Shown here one piece after another: positions 17,888 to 25,011 of a stretch of DNA of 64,000 bases. Location: positions 744,001 through 808,000 of the forward strand of contig NZ_JAFKCW010000001.1 of assembly GCF_017254835.1 (NCBI RefSeq). The letters run 5' to 3'. A program made the position numbers and the translations under genes. Position 1 is the first letter of the stretch; every line of letters starts with the position of its first letter. The stretch is from Algoriphagus aestuariicola (lineage in GTDB: Bacteria > Bacteroidota > Bacteroidia > Cytophagales > Cyclobacteriaceae). The notes beneath the pieces are model-generated. The model saw only the letters and a program-made list of their open reading frames with translations, was not told the origin of the DNA and did no database searches.

Positions 17888-18481
17888 TTAATTATTCATG
17901 ATCACCAAGCCGAAATGAAAACTTAGGTTGGACTGGCCTTCGAGTCCCCCTCCTTTGATCGTTCCATAGTATTTGGCTCCAACACGGAAGGCGACATTGT
18001 CGCTGGGTTGGATCAAAGTGCCAAGTTCGGGCCTGAAACCAAATTGCCAATGCGTCTCTTCGGACTGGTACATGCCCATTTCAATCGTCCGTTTATTGGC
18101 AATGGTACCCAAGCCGAAAGAGACGTAAGGGCGAAACAGATCCGTAAACGAATGATAGTAAGCCCCAGTAGCCATAATGGGGTAAGAATATTGGTACCGA
18201 TACTGAATCCCGGAAAGCGAGGCAGTCTCTCGGGTATAGACTTCGTTTTCCGTCCGCTTAAAGATCGTGGCATGGCCCACTTCTCCACCTATGGAAATGT
18301 GGTCTTTGATGAATTTTTGATATTCAAAAGCAAAGCCTCTTCCGGAAGTGACGTCGATAAAGTCTGCCGTGTTTCCCGTTGGCACCGTCACCACATAATT
18401 GAAACTATAGAGAGAGCGCTGCGCCCGGGCAGTAATTCCCAAACCTATGAGCAGGAGAAATAATAGCAGGTTTTTTTTCAT
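17888..18481 (-). CDS. Outer-membrane beta-barrel protein
   Basis: This is 197 residues from the ATG at 18481 (MKKNLLLF), with a signal peptide ending at ARA-Q near residue 20. The rest alternates polar and aromatic residues in short strands (FAFEYQKF, FRPYVSFGLG, FRVGAKYYG) and ends with a strand FHFGLVIMN, as in small 8-stranded OmpW/OmpA-type barrels. The start lies two bases after the stop of the upstream DUF4136 lipoprotein gene, so they belong to one transcript. A barrel made together with small lipoproteins suggests an envelope assembly. No substrate is evident. Confidence 0.7.
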   Translation of the reverse strand: MKKNLLLFLLLIGLGITARAQRSLYSFNYVVTVPTGNTADFIDVTSGRGFAFEYQKFIKDHISIGGEVGHATIFKRTENEVYTRETASLSGIQYRYQYSYPIMATGAYYHSFTDLFRPYVSFGLGTIANKRTIEMGMYQSEETHWQFGFRPELGTLIQPSDNVAFRVGAKYYGTIKGGGLEGQSNLSFHFGLVIMNN

Positions 18482-18483
18482 GA

Positions 18484-19125
18484 TTATTTCTGAAGGTACG
18501 GAGATTGGGTAAATGCCTGGGTCAGCGTGCGGTCGATCCGGTTGGCGGCGTTGCCTTCTCCTTCGAGCAATCCGTTTACGACGGCAATCCAATTGACCGG
18601 GATTTGGTTGGAAGTATCGATGCCTTTAGGGCTTGTCATCTGGATAAAAATACTCCCAGTCCTGACAGAAGTCACCGTCGGCGGATAATACCCTGGGTAG
18701 TACCAACCCCATCCTGGCCCGTATCCGGGATAATACCAGTTCCAGTACCACCAGTCATAATAGTAGTAGATTTCTGTAGTCTGCAGTGCAGAGGGCAATA
18801 CGATCAGATCCGGGTCGGCCGACTCGGCCACTTCCCGGTATCCCATTGCGTTCATGTTGCTTCTGAGGGTAGCCAGTATAGGATTGGCAAACTGTGGAGG
18901 CAAGTATTCCGGCCCATCGGAGTCGCCTGGAAGCCCGCCATTGGAAATACTGACGACTTGGTCGGGAAGCGCATAAGTACTTTGCGCAGCAAAATCAAAG
19001 GAGGGATTGTAGTTGGTATAGACGACGTCTTGCTCTTCGACGAAAGTAGCTCCTTCCGGCGAGCAGGCGATCGAGCCTATCGCCAGAAGGAGTACGGTAC
19101 CGGACCGTTTCAATAAACTAACCAT
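18484..19125 (-). CDS. DUF4136 lipoprotein with Trp/Tyr-rich insert
   Basis: This is 213 residues from the ATG at 19125 (MVSLLKRS). A longer start at 19158 would overlap the upstream gene and bury the signal peptide. The lipobox GSIAC puts the lipidated Cys at 21. The DUF4136 core is visible (SFDFAAQSTYAL, DPDLIVLPSAL). Residues ~126-160 are an extreme aromatic stretch (YYYYDWWYWNWYYPGYG and similar), followed by the normal final strand and a C-terminal helix. It is predicted to be an outer-membrane lipoprotein. Its neighbours are a Spy-like gene upstream and a small barrel two bases downstream. Function is unknown. Confidence 0.75.
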   Translation of the reverse strand: MVSLLKRSGTVLLLAIGSIACSPEGATFVEEQDVVYTNYNPSFDFAAQSTYALPDQVVSISNGGLPGDSDGPEYLPPQFANPILATLRSNMNAMGYREVAESADPDLIVLPSALQTTEIYYYYDWWYWNWYYPGYGPGWGWYYPGYYPPTVTSVRTGSIFIQMTSPKGIDTSNQIPVNWIAVVNGLLEGEGNAANRIDRTLTQAFTQSPYLQK

Positions 19126-19141
19126 AAAGGGTGAGGGGGTA

Positions 19142-19612
19142 TTAGATGTCTCCGACAAAGGGCAATTCCTGCTGGATTACGTTTCGGATGGTATTGGTAA
19201 TGTAAAATTCTATCTGGATAAACTTTGCGGCATCCATGGCTGAGGTTGCTTTTTTGAACTTCGAATAGTAGGTGCTGTAAAGCTTGTTCAGTGCGGCGTC
19301 GTTTTTTAGCGATCTCGTGGTCAGTTCATCAGCCTCAGCATCTCCAATATGGGTAAACTTCTCGATGTACTCGTTGATGATCAGGATTCGTTCTTTGCCG
19401 ATTTCCTTTCTGGCGGCCTCAAATTCCTCATAGACAGGCCAAAAAGCAGCAGCCTTTTCTGGGCTGAGATCCATATAGGCCTCGATTAGCGACTTTTTGT
19501 CTTTGCCAAAAGCTTCCTGTACGAGTTTGATTTCTTCGTCCACAGACTGGGCTAACGCACCGGCGATATTGATTGTAAACAGCGCCAGGATAAAGAGTAG
19601 TGATTTTTTCAT
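19142..19612 (-). CDS. Periplasmic helical protein, Spy/CpxP-like
   Basis: This is 156 residues with a cleaved signal peptide (MKKSLLFILALFTINIAGALAQ). The mature protein is all helical. LSPEKAAAFWPVYEEFEA (~residues 48-65) resembles the LTxxQ-type repeat of Spy/CpxP stress chaperones, here with helix-capping Ser-Pro. A long charged helical region follows. Proteins of this kind are common in Bacteroidota next to envelope or ECF-sigma genes. It ends 16 bases before the ATG of the DUF4136 lipoprotein and probably shares its transcript. A chaperone or sensor role is inferred from weak similarity. Confidence 0.6.
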   Translation of the reverse strand: MKKSLLFILALFTINIAGALAQSVDEEIKLVQEAFGKDKKSLIEAYMDLSPEKAAAFWPVYEEFEAARKEIGKERILIINEYIEKFTHIGDAEADELTTRSLKNDAALNKLYSTYYSKFKKATSAMDAAKFIQIEFYITNTIRNVIQQELPFVGDI

Positions 19613-19736
19613 TGCTTTGGAAAATTGTATTGAGAAAAGAGTTTAGACTAAAGGTTCGGAGGTAAAACTGGGGTTTTGTCGAAAGATAATTCATGATTAA
19701 AATCAGCTTTAACCTTTATTTTGAGGCAAGTTTTTC

Positions 19737-20936
19737 TCAAAAACTCTCGTTTACATTCAGGTAAAAACCGGAATTTCCCTTTTGGCCAAATCCATAATCC
19801 GCCGAGATCGTAGTTCGGTTTTGCTTGTTGATCATCACTCTTAATCCCAAGCCGTAGCCCGGATTGAATTTTTCAAAAAGTCGTTCCTCGGTGGTTTTGC
19901 TACTGAAGCTTGCCGCGTTGACGAAGACGGTTCCGCCGAAGGTTTCTTTGTTTTTCTGAAGGGGAAAACGCCATTCAGCCTCGGAATAGACCATGCTTTC
20001 GCCCCGAAACCTGCCCTGGGCATAAGCTCGTCCCGATCTCCCAAACATATCCCAGCCTATTCCCGGTAAGTTCATATAAGGCACTTTTCCCGAAACCACA
20101 AAATTCCCGAAGCCCCATAGCGCAATCAGGTTCCTTTTTCGACGCTCACTTAGGTTGACATAGTGGCGATAGTCTAGCAAAAGCAAACTGGAACTTTGGT
20201 CGGAACCAAGGAAGCTCGGATTGATCTTGTATTGAACCCATCCGAAATTCTTTTCATAAGGCGACACAGAGTTGTCCCGATTCTCCATGACCATGTTGAA
20301 GCTAATGCCTGAGACCGTGTATTTGTTGACATCAAATCCCATATCGACGTTGTACCTGTCGTGGGCAAACTCAAGTTGGCCGGTGATCTCATCGTCCTGG
20401 AAGTTCTTAATCTTGGAGTGGATATCCAGATGATAGCCAGCGCCGAGATAGAACTTAGAATCGCCAATGCGCTTCAAAATAGCCTCGTAAAACCTGATCA
20501 GCCGGAAGTCCATCTGCTGTTCGCCCCACCAGGTTCCTGGTTCGCTCGGGTTTTCGGTAGGTTCATTTGGAGTGCTGCTTCCCAGTCCATACGTAGGCTG
20601 GGAGGTGATGAAATAGCGCCAATCGCCGATTAGGATAGTCTTGTTTTCATTGAGGAAAATGTTGCTTCGTGAGCTGAAGATCCACTGTTTCTTGGTCGTG
20701 TAAAGGAAGTTTCCGACAAAGTTGGACATCTTGGTGGTGCGTGGGTCACCCATGTACCAAGTGGCAGAAGGCGCCAGGCCAAACAGCCATCCATTGGCGG
20801 GATTGGAACCGACCGCGGGGAGGGGGACCAGCTTAAATTGGTTGACCTTATTGGGTTGGTAAACCGTGGAATCCGACTGAGCGGAAACGTTCAGGGCGAT
20901 GAGGAGGAAAAGCCCGAGGAAAAAGCCTGGTTTCAT
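19737..20936 (-). CDS. Outer-membrane Omp85-type barrel without POTRA domains
   Basis: This is 399 residues from the ATG at 20936 (MKPGFFLGL), with a signal peptide ending at VSAQ. An upstream in-frame start at 20978 only adds a polar leader. After ~30 residues the sequence runs directly into barrel strands (WLFGLAPSATWYMGD, SNIFLNENKTILIGDWRYF) and keeps a conserved-looking RAYAQGRFRGES near residue 310, equivalent in position to the lid-lock RGF/RGY motif of surface-antigen (D15) barrels. It ends in an aromatic strand (NVNESF). No POTRA domain fits before the barrel. It probably allows passage of, or binds, an unknown substrate. Confidence 0.65.
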   Translation of the reverse strand: MKPGFFLGLFLLIALNVSAQSDSTVYQPNKVNQFKLVPLPAVGSNPANGWLFGLAPSATWYMGDPRTTKMSNFVGNFLYTTKKQWIFSSRSNIFLNENKTILIGDWRYFITSQPTYGLGSSTPNEPTENPSEPGTWWGEQQMDFRLIRFYEAILKRIGDSKFYLGAGYHLDIHSKIKNFQDDEITGQLEFAHDRYNVDMGFDVNKYTVSGISFNMVMENRDNSVSPYEKNFGWVQYKINPSFLGSDQSSSLLLLDYRHYVNLSERRKRNLIALWGFGNFVVSGKVPYMNLPGIGWDMFGRSGRAYAQGRFRGESMVYSEAEWRFPLQKNKETFGGTVFVNAASFSSKTTEERLFEKFNPGYGLGLRVMINKQNRTTISADYGFGQKGNSGFYLNVNESF

Positions 20937-21082
20937 TGCGTTGGATTGGTGTTTGGCTAAGCGGATATTTCGAACCAATCTAAGCTTTAAGAAGGATTTC
21001 CTCGGTTAATTTCTGCCAATCCGAAAAAAATAATTGGGATTATTCAAAGGAGTGGGGGAAGTTGGTGCTTCCCCCGGAAGAA

Positions 21083-21739
21083 CTATTGCGGAAATCTAAA
21101 TACCAAGCCGCCGTCAAATGCAAACTGGTAAATCGTCGAGTAAGTCGATACGCCGGCTCCGGCTCCACCTGTCCCGAAATACAAGCCTCCGCCTGCACCC
21201 TGTACGGCGGACATGAGCGAAGCTTGGATGCGGATGCCGACCTTTTCAGCCAGCCAAAAGTTGGATCCACCTCTCAGCGCCCAGGCAAACTTGGTCGCTC
21301 CGTCATTGTTTCCGTTGTCTGGGTTGGTGATGTCTGAGATTACCATCCCGATACCGAATCCGAAAAATGGCTCAGCCACTTCGCTTACCGGAAAGTAATT
21401 TGTCCCATTTAGCATGATCCAGTTTGCTGCCAGATCAAACTCTGTATTCTGGATTTGGCCGCCGAGGATACCGCCGTCTTGATACACGATGGGTGCGCTG
21501 GTGTCCTGTCGCAGATATTGCAGTTCAAAAGCCTTGGTCGTATTGGGAAGCTGATATTCTATCCCTGCTCCCCAGCGGAATCCTCCCAAAATCTTTCCCT
21601 CATAATAAGAGGAGGAGGAGTAATAGCTATCCACCTTGTCGTCGAAAACGTAACCCGCGTAGGTGTTGACGCGGACTTCTTGAGAGTATGCGGCTCCGGC
21701 AATCAACACCAAAGCGAAAAGCATCGTGATTTTTTTCAT
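21083..21739 (-). CDS. Outer-membrane beta-barrel protein, porin-like
   Basis: This is 218 residues from the ATG at 21739 (MKKITMLF), with a signal peptide ending at AYSQ. The mature chain consists of amphipathic strands with glycine-rich turns, such as FGFGIGMVIS and LYFGTGGAGAG, and ends in GLVFRFPQ, a typical terminal barrel strand. It is the first gene of the minus-strand envelope block and is separated by 146 bases from the Omp85-like gene, so it may have its own promoter. No specific family was recognised. Confidence 0.65.
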   Translation of the reverse strand: MKKITMLFALVLIAGAAYSQEVRVNTYAGYVFDDKVDSYYSSSSYYEGKILGGFRWGAGIEYQLPNTTKAFELQYLRQDTSAPIVYQDGGILGGQIQNTEFDLAANWIMLNGTNYFPVSEVAEPFFGFGIGMVISDITNPDNGNNDGATKFAWALRGGSNFWLAEKVGIRIQASLMSAVQGAGGGLYFGTGGAGAGVSTYSTIYQFAFDGGLVFRFPQ

Positions 21740-22057
21740 AGCAGGATTGTTTGTTTTAGTTTTCAAAAATCAGAAATCATCCTAAACAAATATGAGACAG
21801 ACTTTTCCTCCAATTCATGATAAAAGTCAGTTCTCTGTTTGCTTTCGAGGAGATAATTATTTCGGGAATCTTCCTTTGCGAAAAAGAATTGGAGTTTTCG
21901 ACAGTGAGTTTATTCCACTTGGCCACAAGTTTTGCCTAAAATACAATCTCTATTCAAGAAAATGAAGACTTCTGCTTGGCGCTTTTGGACAAGAGCAGGA
22001 TTGTATCTCTGGGAAAATCCGGTATTTTCTGCGCGGCAAACACCTAACACCTAGACT
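21740..22057. other. Intergenic region between divergent genes
   Basis: These 318 bases separate a minus-strand barrel gene from a plus-strand MFS gene and must contain both promoters. I searched both strands for TAnnTTTG and found no exact match. No hairpin followed by a T-run and no small gene was convincing. Confidence 0.5.
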
Positions 22058-23458
22058 ATGGCCCCACGCTATCCGTATAATCAAACCTACATTTGGCTGA
22101 TCAGCATGACCGCCGCCTTGGGCGGGTTTTTATTCGGATACGACTGGGTGGTGATAGGGGGAGCCAAGCCTTTCTATGAGCCCTATTTCAACATCACCTC
22201 GGTGGAAGATCAGGGCTGGGGCACCAGTTCGGCCTTGGTCGGCTGTATGCTTGGGGCGATGCTGTGTATCTTTTTGAGTGACAAATTTGGCCGAAAACGT
22301 CTACTTATCTTTTCGGGCTTCTTGTTTTCACTTTCCGCCATCGGGACCGCGCTTGCGATCACATTTTGGGGTTTCAATTTTTACCGCATACTCGGGGGCA
22401 TAGGAATGGGCATCGCACTGAATCTTTCCCCGCTCTATATCTCTGAACTTGCGCCGCCGGAAAAGCGCGGAAGACTTGTGACCATCAACCAGTTTTTGGT
22501 GATGCTTGGGGTACTTTTGGCCCAAATCGCCAACTGGCAGATTTCTTTGATTGACACTGAATTGCCTGAAAATGCGGACTTCGCGGCGATAGCAGCAAGC
22601 TGGAGCGGACAGGTGGGATGGCGTTGGATGTTTGGCGCGGAGACTATCCCGGCTGCTTTGTTTTTTGTCCTGATGTTCTTGGTGCCGGAGAGTACCCGCT
22701 GGTTGATCAAAAACGGTCAACAGGACAAGGCATTCCGGATTCTTGCCAAGATCGGGGGAGAGGACTATGCAAGAGACTCTGTTGCGGAGACGCGATCCAC
22801 CTTGAGGGATGGGGATGTGGGAGAGGTTCATTTGGGCGAACTCCTGAAAAGAAACGTTTTGAAGCTCCTTGCCATCGGGATTTTTATGGCTTTCCTCCAG
22901 CAGTGGAGCGGCATCAATGTGGTGATCTACTACGCAGCGGATATCTTTCAGGCGGCGGGCTTCACGCTGAAGCAGATGATGCTCAATATCGTGGTGATCG
23001 GGGGCGTGATGGTGCTCTCTATTTTCGTCACATTTGCCTTGGTGGACAAGTACGGTCGGAAATCCATCCTTCTCGTATGTCTGGCGGCGATGACTTTGCT
23101 CTACGGGGGCTTGGGTTATTCGTTCTTTGCAGATCTTGGGGGAACTCCCGTTGTCGTGCTCGTACTTTTGAACGTGATGTTTTACTCCATTTCGCTCGCC
23201 CCCTTGCTCTGGGTAGTGCTGTCGGAGATCTTTCCTACCAAAGTCAGGGGAGCGGCCATTTCCATTGGAGCCTTGGCGCATTGGTTGGGCAATTTTACGC
23301 TGACCTATTTTTTTCCAGCCATCAAGGAGAACTTGGGATGGGCGAACAACTTCTGGCTCTATGGCATGATCTGCGCCTTGGGGTTTGTAGTGATTTGGAG
23401 GATTTTGCCTGAGACAAAAGGGAAAACGCTGGAGCAGCTGGAGAAGGAACTGGCCTAG
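22058..23458 (+). CDS. Sugar-porter family MFS transporter (sugar:H+ symporter)
   Basis: This is 466 residues with about 12 transmembrane helices. Sugar-porter signatures are present in order: GGFLFGYDW in helix 1, DKFGRKR in the loop between helices 2 and 3, PPEKRGRL after helix 4, PESTRWL before the central loop, QQWSGINVVIYY in helix 7, DKYGRKS in the mirrored loop and PETKGKTLEQLE at the C-terminus. QQWSGIN and PETKG are typical of the XylE/GLUT group, so the substrate is likely a hexose or pentose taken up with protons. Residues ~175-200 form a longer periplasmic loop. It stands alone, convergent with the PAP2 gene, and no catabolic genes are beside it, so the sugar cannot be named. Confidence 0.85.
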   Translation: MAPRYPYNQTYIWLISMTAALGGFLFGYDWVVIGGAKPFYEPYFNITSVEDQGWGTSSALVGCMLGAMLCIFLSDKFGRKRLLIFSGFLFSLSAIGTALAITFWGFNFYRILGGIGMGIALNLSPLYISELAPPEKRGRLVTINQFLVMLGVLLAQIANWQISLIDTELPENADFAAIAASWSGQVGWRWMFGAETIPAALFFVLMFLVPESTRWLIKNGQQDKAFRILAKIGGEDYARDSVAETRSTLRDGDVGEVHLGELLKRNVLKLLAIGIFMAFLQQWSGINVVIYYAADIFQAAGFTLKQMMLNIVVIGGVMVLSIFVTFALVDKYGRKSILLVCLAAMTLLYGGLGYSFFADLGGTPVVVLVLLNVMFYSISLAPLLWVVLSEIFPTKVRGAAISIGALAHWLGNFTLTYFFPAIKENLGWANNFWLYGMICALGFVVIWRILPETKGKTLEQLEKELA

Positions 23459-23520
23459 CTCGCTTGGAAATTGGAGTACGGGGGGCGCTAATTTCTCGGT
23501 TTTTTGGCCGACGATAACGC

Positions 23521-24096
23521 CTACTTCAGGGCCTTTTTGATCAGTTCCCTTTTGACATAGACGATGATAAACCAAGAAATCCAGGCAAAGGCGGCTCCTA
23601 TCAGCGCGCCAATTATCACGTCCATGGGATAGTGTACGCCGAGATAGATCCTAGAGTAGCTGACAACAACCGCGTAGAGGTAAAGCCAGGGCAGGTATTT
23701 GATCTTTCCTTTCAGCTTTCTGTTTAGGAAAACTGCAACGCCGAAAGTATTGGCAGCATGCGAGGAGACAAAGCCATATAACCCTCCGCATCGCTCGTAG
23801 TTGAACATGATCCCTTCCCAGCGGGGGTCATGACAGGGTCTGAGTCGCTCCACGAAAGGCTTTAAGAATCCCGAGCTAAACTGGTCTGTTGCCAAGATTG
23901 TCAAAGCCACGCCGCCTAGTACCCACCAGGCATTTGCACGGTCTTTTTTGAAAATAAGATAGATCAGCCAAGCAAACAATGGAATCCAGGTAACCGTCTC
24001 CGAAATCCTATACATGATCGGATCCAGCCAGTCCACGTGCTGGGAATTCAGCCATAGAAATGCCTCTTCATCCCATTTTTTTAGAGTTTCGATCAT
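23521..24096 (-). CDS. PAP2-family membrane phosphatase
   Basis: This is 191 residues with about five transmembrane helices. The three PAP2 motifs are present: KPFVERLRP (KxxxxxxRP), SSHAANT (the PSGH-type second motif with its His) and SRIYLGVHYPMDV (SRxxxxxHxxxD). Such enzymes dephosphorylate lipid phosphates such as undecaprenyl pyrophosphate or phosphatidate at the periplasmic face. Its ATG overlaps the stop of hemF by four bases (ATGA), so the two are translationally coupled. The functional link to haem synthesis is not obvious. Substrate is not determinable from sequence. Confidence 0.88.
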   Translation of the reverse strand: MIETLKKWDEEAFLWLNSQHVDWLDPIMYRISETVTWIPLFAWLIYLIFKKDRANAWWVLGGVALTILATDQFSSGFLKPFVERLRPCHDPRWEGIMFNYERCGGLYGFVSSHAANTFGVAVFLNRKLKGKIKYLPWLYLYAVVVSYSRIYLGVHYPMDVIIGALIGAAFAWISWFIIVYVKRELIKKALK

Positions 24097-25004
24097 TGCC
24101 CAAATGTTAGCCAGTCGATGTCCTTTTTCAGATGCCTTTGGGTAAAATCCTCGGCGCTGCCTTGTGTCGGTTCATGCATATAGGTCCACTCCGCCTGCGG
24201 AGGCATACTCATCAGGATGCTTTCGGTGCGACCATTGGTGTCCAATCCAAACTTGGTGCCTGCATCCCAAACCAAATTGAATTCCACATAGCGGCCTCGG
24301 CGAAGGTTTTGCCAGGCTTTTTGATTTGGTCCAAATGGAATCTTGGAGTTTTTCTCCATAAAATGGGAATAAACTCTCGGAAAAAGTCTTCCAATCTCGA
24401 GGCTAAAATCCAGGATTTGCTCGAATCCCTCATCGGTCTTCGCACTCAGGCGATCATAAAATATCCCGCCGATTCCGCGGGTTTCATTTCTATGCTTGAC
24501 AAAAAAGTAGTCGTCTGCCCAGGCCTTAAACCTAGGGTAGTAGCCCGGATCAAACCGGTCACAGACCTCTTTTACTTGGCTATGGAAATAGCGCGCATCT
24601 TCGACATTGATGTAGTGCGGAGTTAAGTCGATACCTCCTCCAAACCAATGGGTGCCATTTTCCATCTCAAAATATCGGATGTTCATGTGCATGATCGGTA
24701 GCATGGGACTATGGGGATGAAGCACGATGGATACGCCCGTGGCGAAAAAGTCGGCTTGTTCCAAGCCCAGTTTTTTAAGGATTTTTTCAGGCGTGGGACC
24801 ATGTACAGCCGAGAACGCAACCCCGCCCTTTTCGATGATCGCGCCGCCTTCAAAGATCCGGGTTCGTCCGCCTCCACCTTCTTCCCTTGTCCAGCGATCC
24901 TCTTTGAATTTGCCTTGGCCGTCCCCAGCTTCGAGTCCCGCACAGATATGGTCCTGCATCTCACGGTAAATCTCGGCGATCTCGGTTTTTGTCTTTCTGC
25001 TCAT
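24093..25004 (-). CDS. hemF: Oxygen-dependent coproporphyrinogen III oxidase
   Basis: This is 303 residues from the ATG at 25004 (MSRKTK); the longer frame to 25034 would run into tamL. It catalyses the O2-dependent oxidative decarboxylation of coproporphyrinogen III to protoporphyrinogen IX. Family motifs are visible: GGGGRTRIFEGGAIIEKGGV near residues 43-62, HPHSPMLPIMHMNIRYFE, HWFGGGIDLTPHYI and, near the C-terminus, RGRYVEFNLVWDAGTKFGL. Length matches the family (~300). It lies eight bases downstream of tamL and overlaps the PAP2 gene by four bases, so the three probably form one transcript. Presence of HemF implies an aerobic life style. Confidence 0.93.
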   Translation of the reverse strand: MSRKTKTEIAEIYREMQDHICAGLEAGDGQGKFKEDRWTREEGGGGRTRIFEGGAIIEKGGVAFSAVHGPTPEKILKKLGLEQADFFATGVSIVLHPHSPMLPIMHMNIRYFEMENGTHWFGGGIDLTPHYINVEDARYFHSQVKEVCDRFDPGYYPRFKAWADDYFFVKHRNETRGIGGIFYDRLSAKTDEGFEQILDFSLEIGRLFPRVYSHFMEKNSKIPFGPNQKAWQNLRRGRYVEFNLVWDAGTKFGLDTNGRTESILMSMPPQAEWTYMHEPTQGSAEDFTQRHLKKDIDWLTFGQ

Positions 25005-25011
25005 GTTGCGG

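Noticed and set aside
22328-23575. A 415-codon open frame on the minus strand opposite the sugar transporter
   Set aside because: It is antisense to a well-supported 12-helix transporter, has no domain resemblance, and its His/Gln/Arg-rich composition is that of a shadow frame.
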